Source: an uncultured Lachnospiraceae bacterium
Lineage (GTDB): Bacteria > Bacillota > Clostridia > Lachnospirales > Lachnospiraceae
Direction of reading: 5' to 3'
Assembly: GCA_905197485.1 (NCBI GenBank)
Contig: CAJJYZ010000008.1
Coordinates: forward strand, 7,059 to 71,058
Length of the DNA: 64,000 nucleotides
In this document: positions 36,286 through 45,161 of the stretch, piece by piece
Layout of the letters: every line of letters starts with the position of its first letter
Position numbering within the stretch: position 1 is the first letter of the stretch
Program-made: the position numbers and the translations under genes
The notes under the pieces: model-generated
Told to the model about the DNA's origin: nothing
The model's input: only the letters and a program-made list of their open reading frames with translations
The model's database searches: none

Positions 36286-37050
36286 CCTATTTCCCTTTCC
36301 TTCTCCCAGCTTCGCAGAGAAGTAAGCATATGTCACCGTCATAGCCACATTGCACGCTGTCAGTAATACAACCGCCGTCAGTCCTCCATGGAAGAATTCT
36401 CCTCCTAATATTGCTATCAATGTTGCAGCTAATAGAAAGAGTCTCGCCATCTGAAATGTTTTGTAACCGGCTTCGAAAATCATCTGCCGTTCCCCTTCGT
36501 CACAGCTATTCAGCCATACTTTCTCAAAATTCCTGTCTGAAGCATCGCCTTGCTTCAACGGTTCCTTCCTTTTAATCTGTTTCACCACAGCAATCTGATA
36601 GAAAATACATCCTACCACAACAAACAAAAAGATTCCGCATGAAACGAGCATTGTCTTCAAATGCTTCACATCATCATATATCTGAAATGCAAAAATCGCC
36701 ATCGCGATATAGATGATAACGGAGCTTCCTGTAAGACCGATGTTCCCCCAGAAGTCAAACTGCTTATCAAACTCATCCTGCGCTTCATCATCCTTGTTCT
36801 TTTCTGATGCATGTAAAATTTTCTCGCTCTTTTTATAGCAACATACAACAAGAAAAAGCATGATAACCGCAACAGTTATAAGCAAGAAGATTCCCTGTTC
36901 CCTGATATATTCCGTCATATACCGGAACATCTCATCTGCTCGTTTCCCGAAAAACATACTGCCGATACCGATGAACGCGCCAATCACACCGCCTCCAATC
37001 ATCCAGCAAATCATTTTCAAATAAGAATTACTTTTTCCAGATTGCTTCAT
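36283..37050 (-). CDS. DUF3169 family membrane protein
   Basis: The 255-residue protein has about six membrane segments in pairs (near residues 15-35, 50-70, 105-125, 135-158, 195-215, 220-245) with a charged middle loop. It matches DUF3169, a family of unknown function that is regularly encoded just after a small XRE repressor, as here. Start 37050 lies one base after the regulator stop, so the pair is translated together. A longer frame from 37110 overlaps the regulator. Role unknown; related gene pairs have been guessed to act in membrane stress or immunity. Confidence 0.8.
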   Translation of the reverse strand: MKQSGKSNSYLKMICWMIGGGVIGAFIGIGSMFFGKRADEMFRYMTEYIREQGIFLLITVAVIMLFLVVCCYKKSEKILHASEKNKDDEAQDEFDKQFDFWGNIGLTGSSVIIYIAMAIFAFQIYDDVKHLKTMLVSCGIFLFVVVGCIFYQIAVVKQIKRKEPLKQGDASDRNFEKVWLNSCDEGERQMIFEAGYKTFQMARLFLLAATLIAILGGEFFHGGLTAVVLLTACNVAMTVTYAYFSAKLGEGKGNR

Positions 37051-37051
37051 A

Positions 37052-37258
37052 TTATTCGTCCTCCTCGTAGCTAAAAATTTCTTCGACTGATACACCAAAT
37101 ATCTTCGCAAGCTTTAATGCCAGTGAAACCGACGGTGAATAATCCCCTCGCTCTATCAGACTGATTGTCTGTCTTGACACATGCGCAAGCTCTCCTAGTT
37201 TCGATTGATTGATGTTTAACCTTGCTCTGTGCTCCTTCACTCGATTTTCTAATCCCAT
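37052..37258 (-). CDS. Small XRE-family transcriptional regulator
   Basis: The 68-residue protein is a bare helix-turn-helix of the YozG type: NRVKEHRARLNINQSKLGEL, then VSRQTISLIERGDYSPSV and an acidic FGVSVEEIF tail. Such regulators usually repress their own operon with a membrane-protein partner. AGGAGAGG lies five bases before the ATG at 37258; a GTG two codons upstream is part of that site. The promoter region carries several TTGACA-type inverted pairs that are the likely binding sites. Confidence 0.9.
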   Translation of the reverse strand: MGLENRVKEHRARLNINQSKLGELAHVSRQTISLIERGDYSPSVSLALKLAKIFGVSVEEIFSYEEDE

Positions 37259-37277
37259 AAGCACCTCTCCTGTAAAT

Positions 37278-37357
37278 TTGTCATGACAATTAAGATTTAC
37301 ATTTTGACAACTTTATTTGTCACAATCAATATACCATTTGACAACTATTGTTGTCAA
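37278..37357 (-). promoter_or_regulatory. Promoter and triple operator of the XRE-DUF3169 operon
   Basis: Minus-strand TTGACA (37352-37357), 18-base spacer and TATATT (37328-37333). Three inverted TTGACA-type pairs are present: TTGACAAC-4-GTTGTCAA at 37338-37357, TTGACAA-6-TTGTCACAA at 37304-37325, and TTGTCATGACAA at 37278-37289. The first covers the -35 box, as expected for autorepression. Confidence 0.7.
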
Positions 37358-37383
37358 TACAAAAATTCATTTTTTGTGGAACA

Positions 37384-37406
37384 GGATTCCGAAGGAGTAT
37401 CCTATT
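37384..37406. repeat. Palindromic element related to the one at 27.6 kb
   Basis: AGGATTCC-GAA-GGAG then TATCCT forms an imperfect palindrome in the gap between the XRE promoter and mnmM terminator. Its core matches the palindrome at 27595-27633. Confidence 0.45.
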
Positions 37407-37407
37407 A

Positions 37408-37436
37408 TTAAAAAAAGACATCCCGAAGAATGTCCT
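37408..37436 (-). terminator. Terminator of mnmM
   Basis: GACATTC-TTCG-GGATGTC, a stem closed by a TTCG tetraloop, is followed by seven T residues on the minus strand. Confidence 0.85.
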
Positions 37437-37451
37437 TTTCCTTATTTCCTA

Positions 37452-38015
37452 TTACTGTTTAAACACGAATACCGGCATCGGAGGTTGATTCTTCCGATTG
37501 TAATATTCATTGACAATCACAGTATAGTTCTTTGCCGGAAGTTCTTTCAAATAAGCTAAAATCCCTTCCTTTTCTTCAAAACCGGTGTCTCCGCCACTGT
37601 AAATGCACAGGCTCATCATCCCGCCGCTTTTCAATATGCGAAGACCTTTTTCTATCGCCTCGATGCTCGTATGAAGTCTGGTAGCAATCTGATGGTCTCC
37701 GCCGGGCAGATAGCCGAAATTAAAACAAATCGCATCCGCAAAATTCTCATCTGCATATGCATCCATATGTTCATGGCCGTCTCGGATTAAGGTTGCCTGT
37801 TTCTCATACCCATGTGTCCTCAAGAGATTTCTTGTGGCAGAAAGCGCCTCCTCCTGAATGTCGAATGCGAGCACATGCCCTTTTTCTTTCGCCAACTGAC
37901 ATAAAAATAACGTATCATTTCCATTCCCCATGGTCGCATCAATGTAGTATCCTTCCTGCTTCACCTGCGAGCGCATGATTTCATGGCACCACTCTGTAAT
38001 CTGTGACTGTTTCAT
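37452..38015 (-). CDS. mnmM: tRNA mnm5s2U methyltransferase MnmM (YtqB)
   Basis: MnmM methylates the aminomethyl group of nm5s2U34 in tRNAs in Gram-positive bacteria that lack MnmC. The 187-residue class I methyltransferase has the SAM-binding motif IDATMGNGNDTLFL near residue 25, FDIQEEALSAT near 50, and NFGYLPGGD near 98, the last typical of this family. It begins three bases before the stop of parC (38018) and ends at a strong terminator, so it is the last gene of the parE-parC-mnmM group. Confidence 0.85.
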   Translation of the reverse strand: MKQSQITEWCHEIMRSQVKQEGYYIDATMGNGNDTLFLCQLAKEKGHVLAFDIQEEALSATRNLLRTHGYEKQATLIRDGHEHMDAYADENFADAICFNFGYLPGGDHQIATRLHTSIEAIEKGLRILKSGGMMSLCIYSGGDTGFEEKEGILAYLKELPAKNYTVIVNEYYNRKNQPPMPVFVFKQ

Positions 38016-38017
38016 CG

Positions 38018-40258
38018 CTAAACCCTCGTTTTCGTTCCGGTTCCATCCCGTTTTGCTAATTTCAACCTGTTCAACGTCACTTCTTTTTTTTTGTACGGTA
38101 CTTTTGTTTCTGTTCCTTCTTCAAACAGATATACATTCGCTAACGTATCATTCTTCTGAAGCTTGACGCCGCGAATACCTATCGCCGCTTTCTTCTTTTC
38201 CGCAACCTCTTCCGCAAGGAACCGCAGGAAATATCCGTTTTCTGTCTGAAGAACAATGTTCTGTGTCTCCTGAATCTTCTGTACGTTGACAACTTCGTCC
38301 CCTTTCTGGAGCTTTGTCGCTGCAATCGTACGCTTACTTACCTGAAATTCGCTTCCATCCACTTTCTTAATCATTCCCTGCTTTGTGGCAAAAAGGAATT
38401 TTGCCGAAGCAAATGCTTCTTCGCCGCACAGATACACAATCTCTTCTTCCGCGCTCGTATAATTGCAAAGATTATCTATCGGAGTGCCTTTATCGCGGAA
38501 CTTTCCATAAGGGATATCCAATACTTTTACCTGGTGCATCTTTCCGGTATTGGTAAAAATACACATCTTCCCTAGATTCATGCACTTGAGAATATATTTA
38601 CTTTCCGCATCTGCCGCTTCCTTATTCCTCTCATACGTTGCCGCATCAACCGCGCGGGTGTAGCCGAAGCGGTCCATCAGTACTACTACTTCCTGCTCTT
38701 CAATCTTCTTCTCTTCAAATACGGCTTCCTCTGCATTTTCCACAACCGTACGTCTCTTTCTGCCATACGTTTTCTTATAGGAATCCAACTCCTTGATAAT
38801 CACATCCGCCATCGAATCATAATGATTTAAAATATCTTCATACGTCGCAATATGTTTCAATGTCTCCTCATGTTCTTTTTGCAGAGCCTCGATTTCCAGC
38901 CCGATTAATTTATACAGACGCATCTCCAGAATCGCTGTCGCCTGACGTTCTGTGAAGCAGAGAAGCTTCGCCATCTTTTCGGAAATTTTTGATTTGAATC
39001 GAATATTCTCGGTCACTCCGTCTGTCAGACACGCTTTCGCATCTTTGATGGATTTACTTCCGCGCAGAATCTCGATAATCAAATCAATGACGTCACACGC
39101 CTTTATCAAACCTTCCTGGATTTCTTTCTTATCCTGCTCCTTTGCAAGGAGATTGCGATACTTTCTTGTCGCAAGGTCAAACTGAAAATCTACATGGTGC
39201 TCGACAATCTTCTTAAGCCCCATTGTCTCCGGCTTCCCATTCGCAACCGCAAGCATATTGACACCGAACGTATCTTCCAGACGGGTTTTCTTATATAACA
39301 TGTTTTTCAGATTTTCTACATCCGCATCTTTTCGCAGTTCCAAGACAATCCGAATTCCCTCTTTGGACGACTGATTAGAAATATCTACGATATCGTTTGT
39401 CTTCTTTGTCTCCACCAGAGCAGCCACATCGTTCAGGAATTTTCCGATTCCGCTTCCAATCATCGTGTACGGAATCTCCGAAATAACCAGGCGTTTCTTC
39501 CCGCCTTTTCCTTCCTCAAGTTCCACTTTTCCTCGAATCTTAATCTTTCCTGTTCCGCTCTCGTAAATCGCCGGAAGGTCATCCTTATTTACGACGATTC
39601 CTCCCGTCGGGAAATCCGGACCCTTGATATATTTCATCAGTTGTTTTGTTGTGATGTCTTGATTCTTCATATATGCCTTTACCGCATCAATGACTTCACT
39701 TAAATTATGCGTCGGAATGCTTGTCGCCATGCCAACCGCAATTCCTTCCGCTCCGTTCACAAGCAGATTCGGAATCCTGACCGGAAGAACTTCCGGTTCT
39801 TTCTCCGTCTCGTCGAAGTTCGGAACAAAGTCTACCACATCCTTGTCCAAGTCCGCCAGATACACTTCCTGCGTCAGTTTTGCGAGTCGAGCCTCCGTAT
39901 AACGCATCGCCGCAGCCCCGTCTCCTTCGATGGAACCGAAGTTTCCATGCCCGTCTACAAGAATCATTCCCTTTTTGAATTCCTGCGCCATCACTACGAG
40001 AGCTTCGTAAATCGAGCTGTCGCCATGTGGATGATACTTACCCATCGTATCTCCGACAATACGCGCACATTTTCGATATGGTTTATCATATTTGATACCG
40101 AGCTCATGCATGTCGTACAAAGTTCGCCTCTGAACCGGCTTCAGCCCATCCCGCACATCCGGCAGGGCTCTCGCGACAATGACGCTCATCGCATAGTCGA
40201 TAAATGATTTCTTCATTACTTCCGAATATTCGGTTCTGATAATCTGTGAATCTTCCAT
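38018..40258 (-). CDS. parC: DNA topoisomerase IV subunit A (ParC-like)
   Basis: The 746-residue type IIA topoisomerase A subunit has ALPDVRDGLKPVQRR, KYHPHGDSSIYEA, and the catalytic Tyr in AAMRYTEARL. The C-terminal domain lacks a clear gyrase box, and the protein is shorter than most GyrA, so it is called ParC; it separates linked daughter chromosomes. The start 40258 is taken because AGGAGG stands eight bases upstream; an ATG two codons earlier is too close to it. It follows parE by 12 bases. Confidence 0.9.
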   Translation of the reverse strand: MEDSQIIRTEYSEVMKKSFIDYAMSVIVARALPDVRDGLKPVQRRTLYDMHELGIKYDKPYRKCARIVGDTMGKYHPHGDSSIYEALVVMAQEFKKGMILVDGHGNFGSIEGDGAAAMRYTEARLAKLTQEVYLADLDKDVVDFVPNFDETEKEPEVLPVRIPNLLVNGAEGIAVGMATSIPTHNLSEVIDAVKAYMKNQDITTKQLMKYIKGPDFPTGGIVVNKDDLPAIYESGTGKIKIRGKVELEEGKGGKKRLVISEIPYTMIGSGIGKFLNDVAALVETKKTNDIVDISNQSSKEGIRIVLELRKDADVENLKNMLYKKTRLEDTFGVNMLAVANGKPETMGLKKIVEHHVDFQFDLATRKYRNLLAKEQDKKEIQEGLIKACDVIDLIIEILRGSKSIKDAKACLTDGVTENIRFKSKISEKMAKLLCFTERQATAILEMRLYKLIGLEIEALQKEHEETLKHIATYEDILNHYDSMADVIIKELDSYKKTYGRKRRTVVENAEEAVFEEKKIEEQEVVVLMDRFGYTRAVDAATYERNKEAADAESKYILKCMNLGKMCIFTNTGKMHQVKVLDIPYGKFRDKGTPIDNLCNYTSAEEEIVYLCGEEAFASAKFLFATKQGMIKKVDGSEFQVSKRTIAATKLQKGDEVVNVQKIQETQNIVLQTENGYFLRFLAEEVAEKKKAAIGIRGVKLQKNDTLANVYLFEEGTETKVPYKKKEVTLNRLKLAKRDGTGTKTRV

Positions 40259-40270
40259 GTTCATCGCCTC

Positions 40271-42193
40271 CTATATATCCAGTTCTGCTTCCGTCGCATT
40301 TTCATAAATGAATGCGCGCCTTGGCGGAACCTCCGTACCCATCAACAATTCCGTTACGCTGGACGCCATTCTTGCGTCTTCAATCTCAACCCGCTTCATG
40401 ATACGTGTCTCAGGGTTTAACGTCGTCTCCCATAGCTGGTCCGCATCCATCTCTCCCAGACCTTTGTATCTTTGGAGGGTAAATGCTCCGCTGTGCGTCT
40501 TTCGATACCGTTCCAGCGCCTTATCGTCGTACAGATATTCTTCTTTCCCCTTCTTCGGCATCGCTTTGTAAAGAGGAGGCATTGCGATATAAACATGTCC
40601 TTCGTATATCAATTCCGGCATGAAGCGGTAGAATAAAGTTAACAATAATGTAGAAATATGAGCTCCATCCACATCCGCATCCGCCATGATAATAATCTTA
40701 TCGTAACGAAGCTTTGTGATATCAAAGTCATTGCCATACCCTTCCGAGAATCCGCACCCGAATGCATTAATCATTGTCTTAATCTCCGCATTTGCAAGGA
40801 CTTTATCGATGCTCGCCTTCTCCACATTCAGAATCTTACCGCGAATCGGAAGAATCGCCTGATATTGACGGTTACGCGCCGTCTTTGCGGAACCTCCCGC
40901 CGAATCTCCCTCCACGATAAAAATTTCGCACTTGCTCGCATCCCTGCTCTCGCAGTTTGCAAGCTTTCCATTGCTGTCAAAGGAATATTTCTGTTTTGTG
41001 AGAAGATTCGTTTTCGCCTTCTCTTCCGTCTTTCGAATCTTGGCCGCTTTTTCCGCGCAGGACAGTACTTTTTTCAGCGTTTCCAGATTCTTGTCAAAAA
41101 ATAAGGTAATCTCATCGTTTGTCACCTTGCTTGTCGCTTTTCCCGCATCCTGATTGTCAAGTTTTGTCTTTGTCTGTCCTTCAAAGCGCGGGTCCGGATG
41201 TTTGATGGACACGATGGCCGTCATTCCGTTTCGGATATCTGCCCCTGTGAAATTCGCATCCTTTTCTTTCAGGATTCCGAGTTCCCTCGCATACTGGTTC
41301 ATCACCATCGTAAAGGTGGATTTAAACCCTGTCAGATGCGTGCCGCCTTCCGAATTATAAATGTTATTACAAAATCCAAGCACATTCTCGTGAAATTCAT
41401 TGACATACTGGAATGCAACTTCCACTTCGATTCCTTCCGCGGTTCCTTTGAAATATACCGGTTCATGAATGACTTCATTCTTCTGATTCAAATCACCGAT
41501 AAATCCAAGGATTCCGTTTGGCTCATGATATTCGATATGCTCCGTCTCCGCCATTCTTCTGTCTTCAAACAGAATCGTAAGAGAAGGATTCAGATATGCC
41601 GTCTCGTGGAGTCTGCTCTTAATCTCGTCCGCTTTGAACCAGGTCTTTTCAAAAATCGTGTCGTCCGGAAGGAAATTGACCGTTGTTCCCGTCTTCTTCG
41701 TCTTCCCAATCACCGGAAGAAGCCCGTCCACAAGTTCAACTGTCGGGATTCCTCTCTCATAGTGGTCATGATGAATCGCTCCGCCGCTGCAAATCTTGAC
41801 ATCCATATAAGTGGAAAGCGCATTTACAACAGAAGAACCGACACCATGAAGTCCACCGCTTGTCTTATATGCGGAATCATCGAATTTACCGCCCGCATGT
41901 AACGTTGTGTATACAAGACGCGCCGCCGGAACTCCTTTCTGATGCATTCCCACCGGAACACCTCGACCATCATCTGTAACCGTAGCTGAACCGTCTTTTT
42001 CCAAAATCACTTCAATTGTATTACAAAATCCTGCGAGATGCTCATCCACTGCATTGTCTACAATCTCGTATACAAGATGGTTCAACCCTTTTGTGGATAC
42101 GCTTCCGATATACATTCCCGGTCTGACACGTACCGCCTCAAGACCTTCCAACACCGCAATACTATCTGCATCATATGTATTTTTCTTTGCCAT
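40271..42193 (-). CDS. parE: DNA topoisomerase IV subunit B (ParE-like)
   Basis: The 640-residue B subunit has a GHKL ATPase domain (EIVDNAVDEHLAG, DDGRGVPVG, GGLHGVGSSVVNALS), a transducer domain, and a TOPRIM domain with EGDSAGGSAK and DADVDGAHI, ending in the PPLYK region and MKRVEIEDA tail. AAAGGA lies upstream of the ATG. It works with the ParC encoded just downstream. GyrB is similar, but pairing with the gyrase-box-less A subunit favours ParE. Confidence 0.9.
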   Translation of the reverse strand: MAKKNTYDADSIAVLEGLEAVRVRPGMYIGSVSTKGLNHLVYEIVDNAVDEHLAGFCNTIEVILEKDGSATVTDDGRGVPVGMHQKGVPAARLVYTTLHAGGKFDDSAYKTSGGLHGVGSSVVNALSTYMDVKICSGGAIHHDHYERGIPTVELVDGLLPVIGKTKKTGTTVNFLPDDTIFEKTWFKADEIKSRLHETAYLNPSLTILFEDRRMAETEHIEYHEPNGILGFIGDLNQKNEVIHEPVYFKGTAEGIEVEVAFQYVNEFHENVLGFCNNIYNSEGGTHLTGFKSTFTMVMNQYARELGILKEKDANFTGADIRNGMTAIVSIKHPDPRFEGQTKTKLDNQDAGKATSKVTNDEITLFFDKNLETLKKVLSCAEKAAKIRKTEEKAKTNLLTKQKYSFDSNGKLANCESRDASKCEIFIVEGDSAGGSAKTARNRQYQAILPIRGKILNVEKASIDKVLANAEIKTMINAFGCGFSEGYGNDFDITKLRYDKIIIMADADVDGAHISTLLLTLFYRFMPELIYEGHVYIAMPPLYKAMPKKGKEEYLYDDKALERYRKTHSGAFTLQRYKGLGEMDADQLWETTLNPETRIMKRVEIEDARMASSVTELLMGTEVPPRRAFIYENATEAELDI

Positions 42194-42233
42194 TTATATG
42201 TGTCCTTTCTGCTTTTTTGCTCAAACTATTCCT

Positions 42234-42262
42234 ATTCTAGCACAAAGACCGCCCCGATACAA
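42234..42262 (-). promoter_or_regulatory. Promoter of parE-parC-mnmM
   Basis: Minus-strand TTGTAT, 17-base spacer and TAGAAT, in the gap after spoIIP. Confidence 0.55.
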
Positions 42263-42270
42263 ATATATTT

Positions 42271-43467
42271 TTATCCAACCACTTCATTTAAGATTTCCGC
42301 CAAAACTTCCATCGCATTTCTCATCTCCTCTACCGTATTCGTCTGTGCGCCCCCTTCAATCAACATATTTTTCGGTTTAAAATGCATATTGTAACGATAC
42401 CCTTTCAGATAAATATTCCGGGTAAATCCGGGATACATCTTCTCCGCAGCGACCTTCATCTGCAAAGAAAGGGCAAGGTTATTCTGAATGTACGGATTTT
42501 CCAGCACCGTCACTTTCCCATTCGTCCTCGTTCTGCTCAGTCCGTTAAAAAACATAATTTTCGCCGTCGGTTTTCCGTTAATTTCCGTTACGAGATGCGT
42601 ATCCTCTCTGACTCCATCCCGGTGCAAATCTATCACCATTTCGATGCTTGGGTTCTCCTCTAAAATTTTCCGGATGGCAGGTTTCGCCCTCTCATAAGCT
42701 TTACTTCGGTCTATGTGTCCGTTCTCCATATCGTAGATTCCTTCATGATGGAGCGTTTCGATTCCATATTTTTCATTCAGAAGCTGCGCCAGTATCCGTC
42801 CCATTCCTACAATCGTCGTATTCACATCTCCCGGCACAGAATCTTTGAACGCCTCCTGTGAATGTGTGTGATAGAGAAGAATCTTCGGCCCTTCTTTCGT
42901 TTTATCAATCTTCATGTCTGCCTGCAGCAATTTCTCTGCCTGCAAATCTTCCGGATTTACAAACGTAGAGCTGTCCACCGTATAGAAATGACTGACAAGG
43001 TAGTCAAAATTCTTCAGTTTTTCCATCGACAAATCCATACTGCTCTGATTCGTCTTTTTCGCTTCTTTCTCTGCCTGTTTTGCCGACTCTGTATTTTCAT
43101 CCTTTTTGGCAAGCTTCCCATGTTCATCCACTTCGTTTTCATCCGCTTCCTGCATGGCAAGAATCATCTCATTCGTCATCTCATCTTCCAGTTCCGACGT
43201 ATAGACGCCTTTATCCTCTATGTAATGTCCCAAAGGAACGAGATTCCACGCGCATTCCACAATCGTTTCTTTGGGACTTCTTCTCTCCCGGTTCAAATAT
43301 GTCAGGCTGGTTAAATATGTTTTCTCTGTCAGACTCTGTAAATCTTCATGAAACTTTATCTTCCATTCTTCCGTAATTTTCGTACCGCTTGTACATAATA
43401 CATAAAGTCCGATGACAACGGTCACCGTCCCCATTGTAAACAGACTCCTGTAGTCTTTCTTCTTCAT
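42271..43467 (-). CDS. spoIIP: Stage II sporulation protein P
   Basis: SpoIIP is the amidase/endopeptidase that thins septal peptidoglycan with SpoIID and SpoIIM during engulfment. The 398-residue protein has an N-terminal membrane anchor (residues 12-28), a charged middle region, and the C-terminal amidase domain with LLYHTHSQEAF, VIDLHRDG and IEGGAQTN, including zinc-ligand histidines. It follows gpr, as in many clostridia and Bacillus. A sigma-E-like promoter lies over the gpr stop. Confidence 0.94.
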   Translation of the reverse strand: MKKKDYRSLFTMGTVTVVIGLYVLCTSGTKITEEWKIKFHEDLQSLTEKTYLTSLTYLNRERRSPKETIVECAWNLVPLGHYIEDKGVYTSELEDEMTNEMILAMQEADENEVDEHGKLAKKDENTESAKQAEKEAKKTNQSSMDLSMEKLKNFDYLVSHFYTVDSSTFVNPEDLQAEKLLQADMKIDKTKEGPKILLYHTHSQEAFKDSVPGDVNTTIVGMGRILAQLLNEKYGIETLHHEGIYDMENGHIDRSKAYERAKPAIRKILEENPSIEMVIDLHRDGVREDTHLVTEINGKPTAKIMFFNGLSRTRTNGKVTVLENPYIQNNLALSLQMKVAAEKMYPGFTRNIYLKGYRYNMHFKPKNMLIEGGAQTNTVEEMRNAMEVLAEILNEVVG

Positions 43468-43498
43468 ACTGCCACCTGCCTAATATTGATATCTCAAT

Positions 43499-43527
43499 AT
43501 TATATGAAGAAATTACTCCTTTTATTC
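43499..43527 (-). promoter_or_regulatory. Possible sigma-E promoter of spoIIP
   Basis: On the minus strand GAATAAA, a 14-base spacer and CATATAAT resemble the mother-cell sigma-E consensus (KMATATT, 14-15, CATACAMT). The -35 overlaps the gpr stop codon. It fits SpoIIP timing, but the match is not perfect. Confidence 0.45.
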
Positions 43528-44490
43528 GCCTGTCCCATTGTCGAATAAGAGATTTAACGCTTCCGATATCGTAAAACCAATCCGCTTTATCGTCTCATCA
43601 ATATCCTTCGGTGTGACGAACATTCCGTTCAGATGCGGAGAAATCAACTCCTTGATTAATTCATACTTTTCCGTTGCGTTATATCCTTGCAGTACCACAC
43701 CGACTCCTTTTAACATCTCGGATGTTTCCAAAGCCTGCAGCAGATTCTCCATCGTATCGTTCACGATAGTTGCCGCATCTACTACCGTCGGAACCCCGAT
43801 TGCAATTACAGGAATCCCCAGAGTCTCTTCTGTCAGGGCATTCCTGTGATTCCCCACGCCCGAACCCGGATTGATGCCCGTATCTGCAATCTGTATCGTA
43901 CGGTTTAGTCTCTTCGAATTGCGGGCAGCCAACGCATCAATCGCAATCGCAAAATCCGGTTTTATCTCTTCTACCACACCCTTGACGATTTCCAGTGTTT
44001 CCATCCCTGTCTGCGCCATCACTCCCGGAATCAGGGCGCTCACCATATGTGCTTTCTCTCCACCCATCGCATATTTTCCATATTCCTTTACAATATGTCT
44101 TGTAATCACAAGATTCTCAACCGCATCCGGCCCCAGAGAATCCGGCGTGACAAAACGGTTCCCAAGACCTATCACAAGCACATTGTAATCCTCTTTTTCT
44201 TCTTTTATCAAAGTTTTCAGAACCCGAAAGATTTCTACAGATACTTCCCGGTGATAATCTTCGTCCGGAACGACAAGATTCGGCGCCTCAAGCGTCACAT
44301 AAGTCCCCGCCGGTTTTCCCATAATTTTCGCTCCGTTTTCTGTCTCAATCACAACCCTCGTTGTCTTTATCTCGTGCTCCTCGTCATACTCCTCTTCCAC
44401 TATGACTCCCGGAACTTCCACATGGTCGGATTCAAACCGTTCCTTTTGCTCCAAGGCTAAGTCCGTTCGGATATTATATTTCTCTATCAT
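43522..44490 (-). CDS. gpr: Spore germination protease GPR
   Basis: GPR degrades small acid-soluble spore proteins when spores germinate. The 322-residue A25-family protease has the conserved TDLALEQKE segment at the N-terminus, VIGLGNRFVTPDSLGP, MAQTGMETLEI, AIDALAARN with catalytic acidic residues, and NPGSGVGNHR. Bacillus GPR has about 15 residues before the self-cleavage point near TDLA; here only about eight precede it, so the propeptide is short. GAGGA lies upstream of the ATG. Confidence 0.95.
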   Translation of the reverse strand: MIEKYNIRTDLALEQKERFESDHVEVPGVIVEEEYDEEHEIKTTRVVIETENGAKIMGKPAGTYVTLEAPNLVVPDEDYHREVSVEIFRVLKTLIKEEKEDYNVLVIGLGNRFVTPDSLGPDAVENLVITRHIVKEYGKYAMGGEKAHMVSALIPGVMAQTGMETLEIVKGVVEEIKPDFAIAIDALAARNSKRLNRTIQIADTGINPGSGVGNHRNALTEETLGIPVIAIGVPTVVDAATIVNDTMENLLQALETSEMLKGVGVVLQGYNATEKYELIKELISPHLNGMFVTPKDIDETIKRIGFTISEALNLLFDNGTGE

Positions 44491-44553
44491 CGCATATTCC
44501 TCACTTTATTCTTTCTATTGTCTTAGTTTTTACATTTTTTTTGGAAATATGTA

Positions 44554-44582
44554 TTGACAAGCGCCAATTCTTGACATACAAT
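44554..44582 (+). promoter_or_regulatory. Promoter of rpsT
   Basis: TTGACA, 17-base spacer and TACAAT. It is followed by an 84-base leader. Confidence 0.8.
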
Positions 44583-44593
44583 AAATGAGTATG

Positions 44594-44630
44594 TTCCGTT
44601 AGAACGTTCCGTGTCCGGCTCTAACGGGAA
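44594..44630 (+). promoter_or_regulatory. rpsT leader hairpin
   Basis: TTCCGTTAGA pairs with TCTAACGG-AA around a 16-base loop in the rpsT leader. S20 controls its own translation in other bacteria, so this may be the control site (inference). Confidence 0.45.
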
Positions 44631-44666
44631 AAACTATTGATAATTCATGATTGGGAGGTGTTCAGA

Positions 44667-44930
44667 TTGGCTAATATCAAATCTGCAAAAAAGAGAATTT
44701 TAGTAAATGAGACAAAAGCTGCTAGAAATAAAGCAATCAAATCTAAAGTTAAAACTTACGTTAAAAAAGTAGAAGCTGCTGTAGCTGCTAACGATAAAGC
44801 TGCTGCTTCTGAAGCTTTAAAAGTTGCTATCGTAGAGATTAACAAAGCTGGAAGCAAAGGTGTTTACCACAAAAACACATGTGCTAGAAAAGTTTCTCGT
44901 TTAACAAAAGCTGTTAACGGAATTGCCTAA
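44667..44930 (+). CDS. rpsT: 30S ribosomal protein S20, TTG start
   Basis: S20 binds 16S rRNA in the small subunit. The 87-residue basic protein begins ANIKSAKKRI after the start and ends in KNTCARKVSRLTKAVN, both typical. The start codon is TTG at 44667: GGGAGG lies eight bases upstream, and the family start matches exactly. An ATG ten codons earlier precedes that ribosome-binding site and gives an extension not seen in S20. The use of a rare start agrees with S20 genes elsewhere that use non-ATG starts as part of autogenous control. Confidence 0.95.
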   Translation: MANIKSAKKRILVNETKAARNKAIKSKVKTYVKKVEAAVAANDKAAASEALKVAIVEINKAGSKGVYHKNTCARKVSRLTKAVNGIA

Positions 44931-44953
44931 TCAGTTAAGACTATACATGAAAT

Positions 44954-44988
44954 CAAACCCGACCATACCGTCATGTGGTCGGGTTTTT
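44954..44988 (+). terminator. Terminator of rpsT
   Basis: CCCGACCA pairs with TGGTCGGG and is followed by five T residues. Confidence 0.9.
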
Positions 44989-45083
44989 ATATTTCGCTTT
45001 TGAGAATTAGATTAATTTTTCTATCAGTAGTTTTCAGAATACACTTCCATCACCATATCCAAGAAAATATTTACAATCTTTTC

Positions 45084-45111
45084 TTTATTTCTCCTAAAAA
45101 TATGTTATAAT
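45084..45111 (+). promoter_or_regulatory. Possible promoter of the PRTase-like gene
   Basis: Perfect TATAAT at 45106 with a weak TTTATT 16 bases upstream. Only the -10 box is convincing. Confidence 0.4.
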
Positions 45112-45161
45112 TGAACAATAAGGAATCGGAAACTATCTTGATATAAGGAGGAATATTTATT

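Noticed and set aside
38018..42193. gyrA/gyrB instead of parC/parE
   Set aside because: The A subunit is short and lacks a clear gyrase box, and the pair lies near sporulation genes rather than near dnaA-recF; ParC/ParE is the better call, though not proven.
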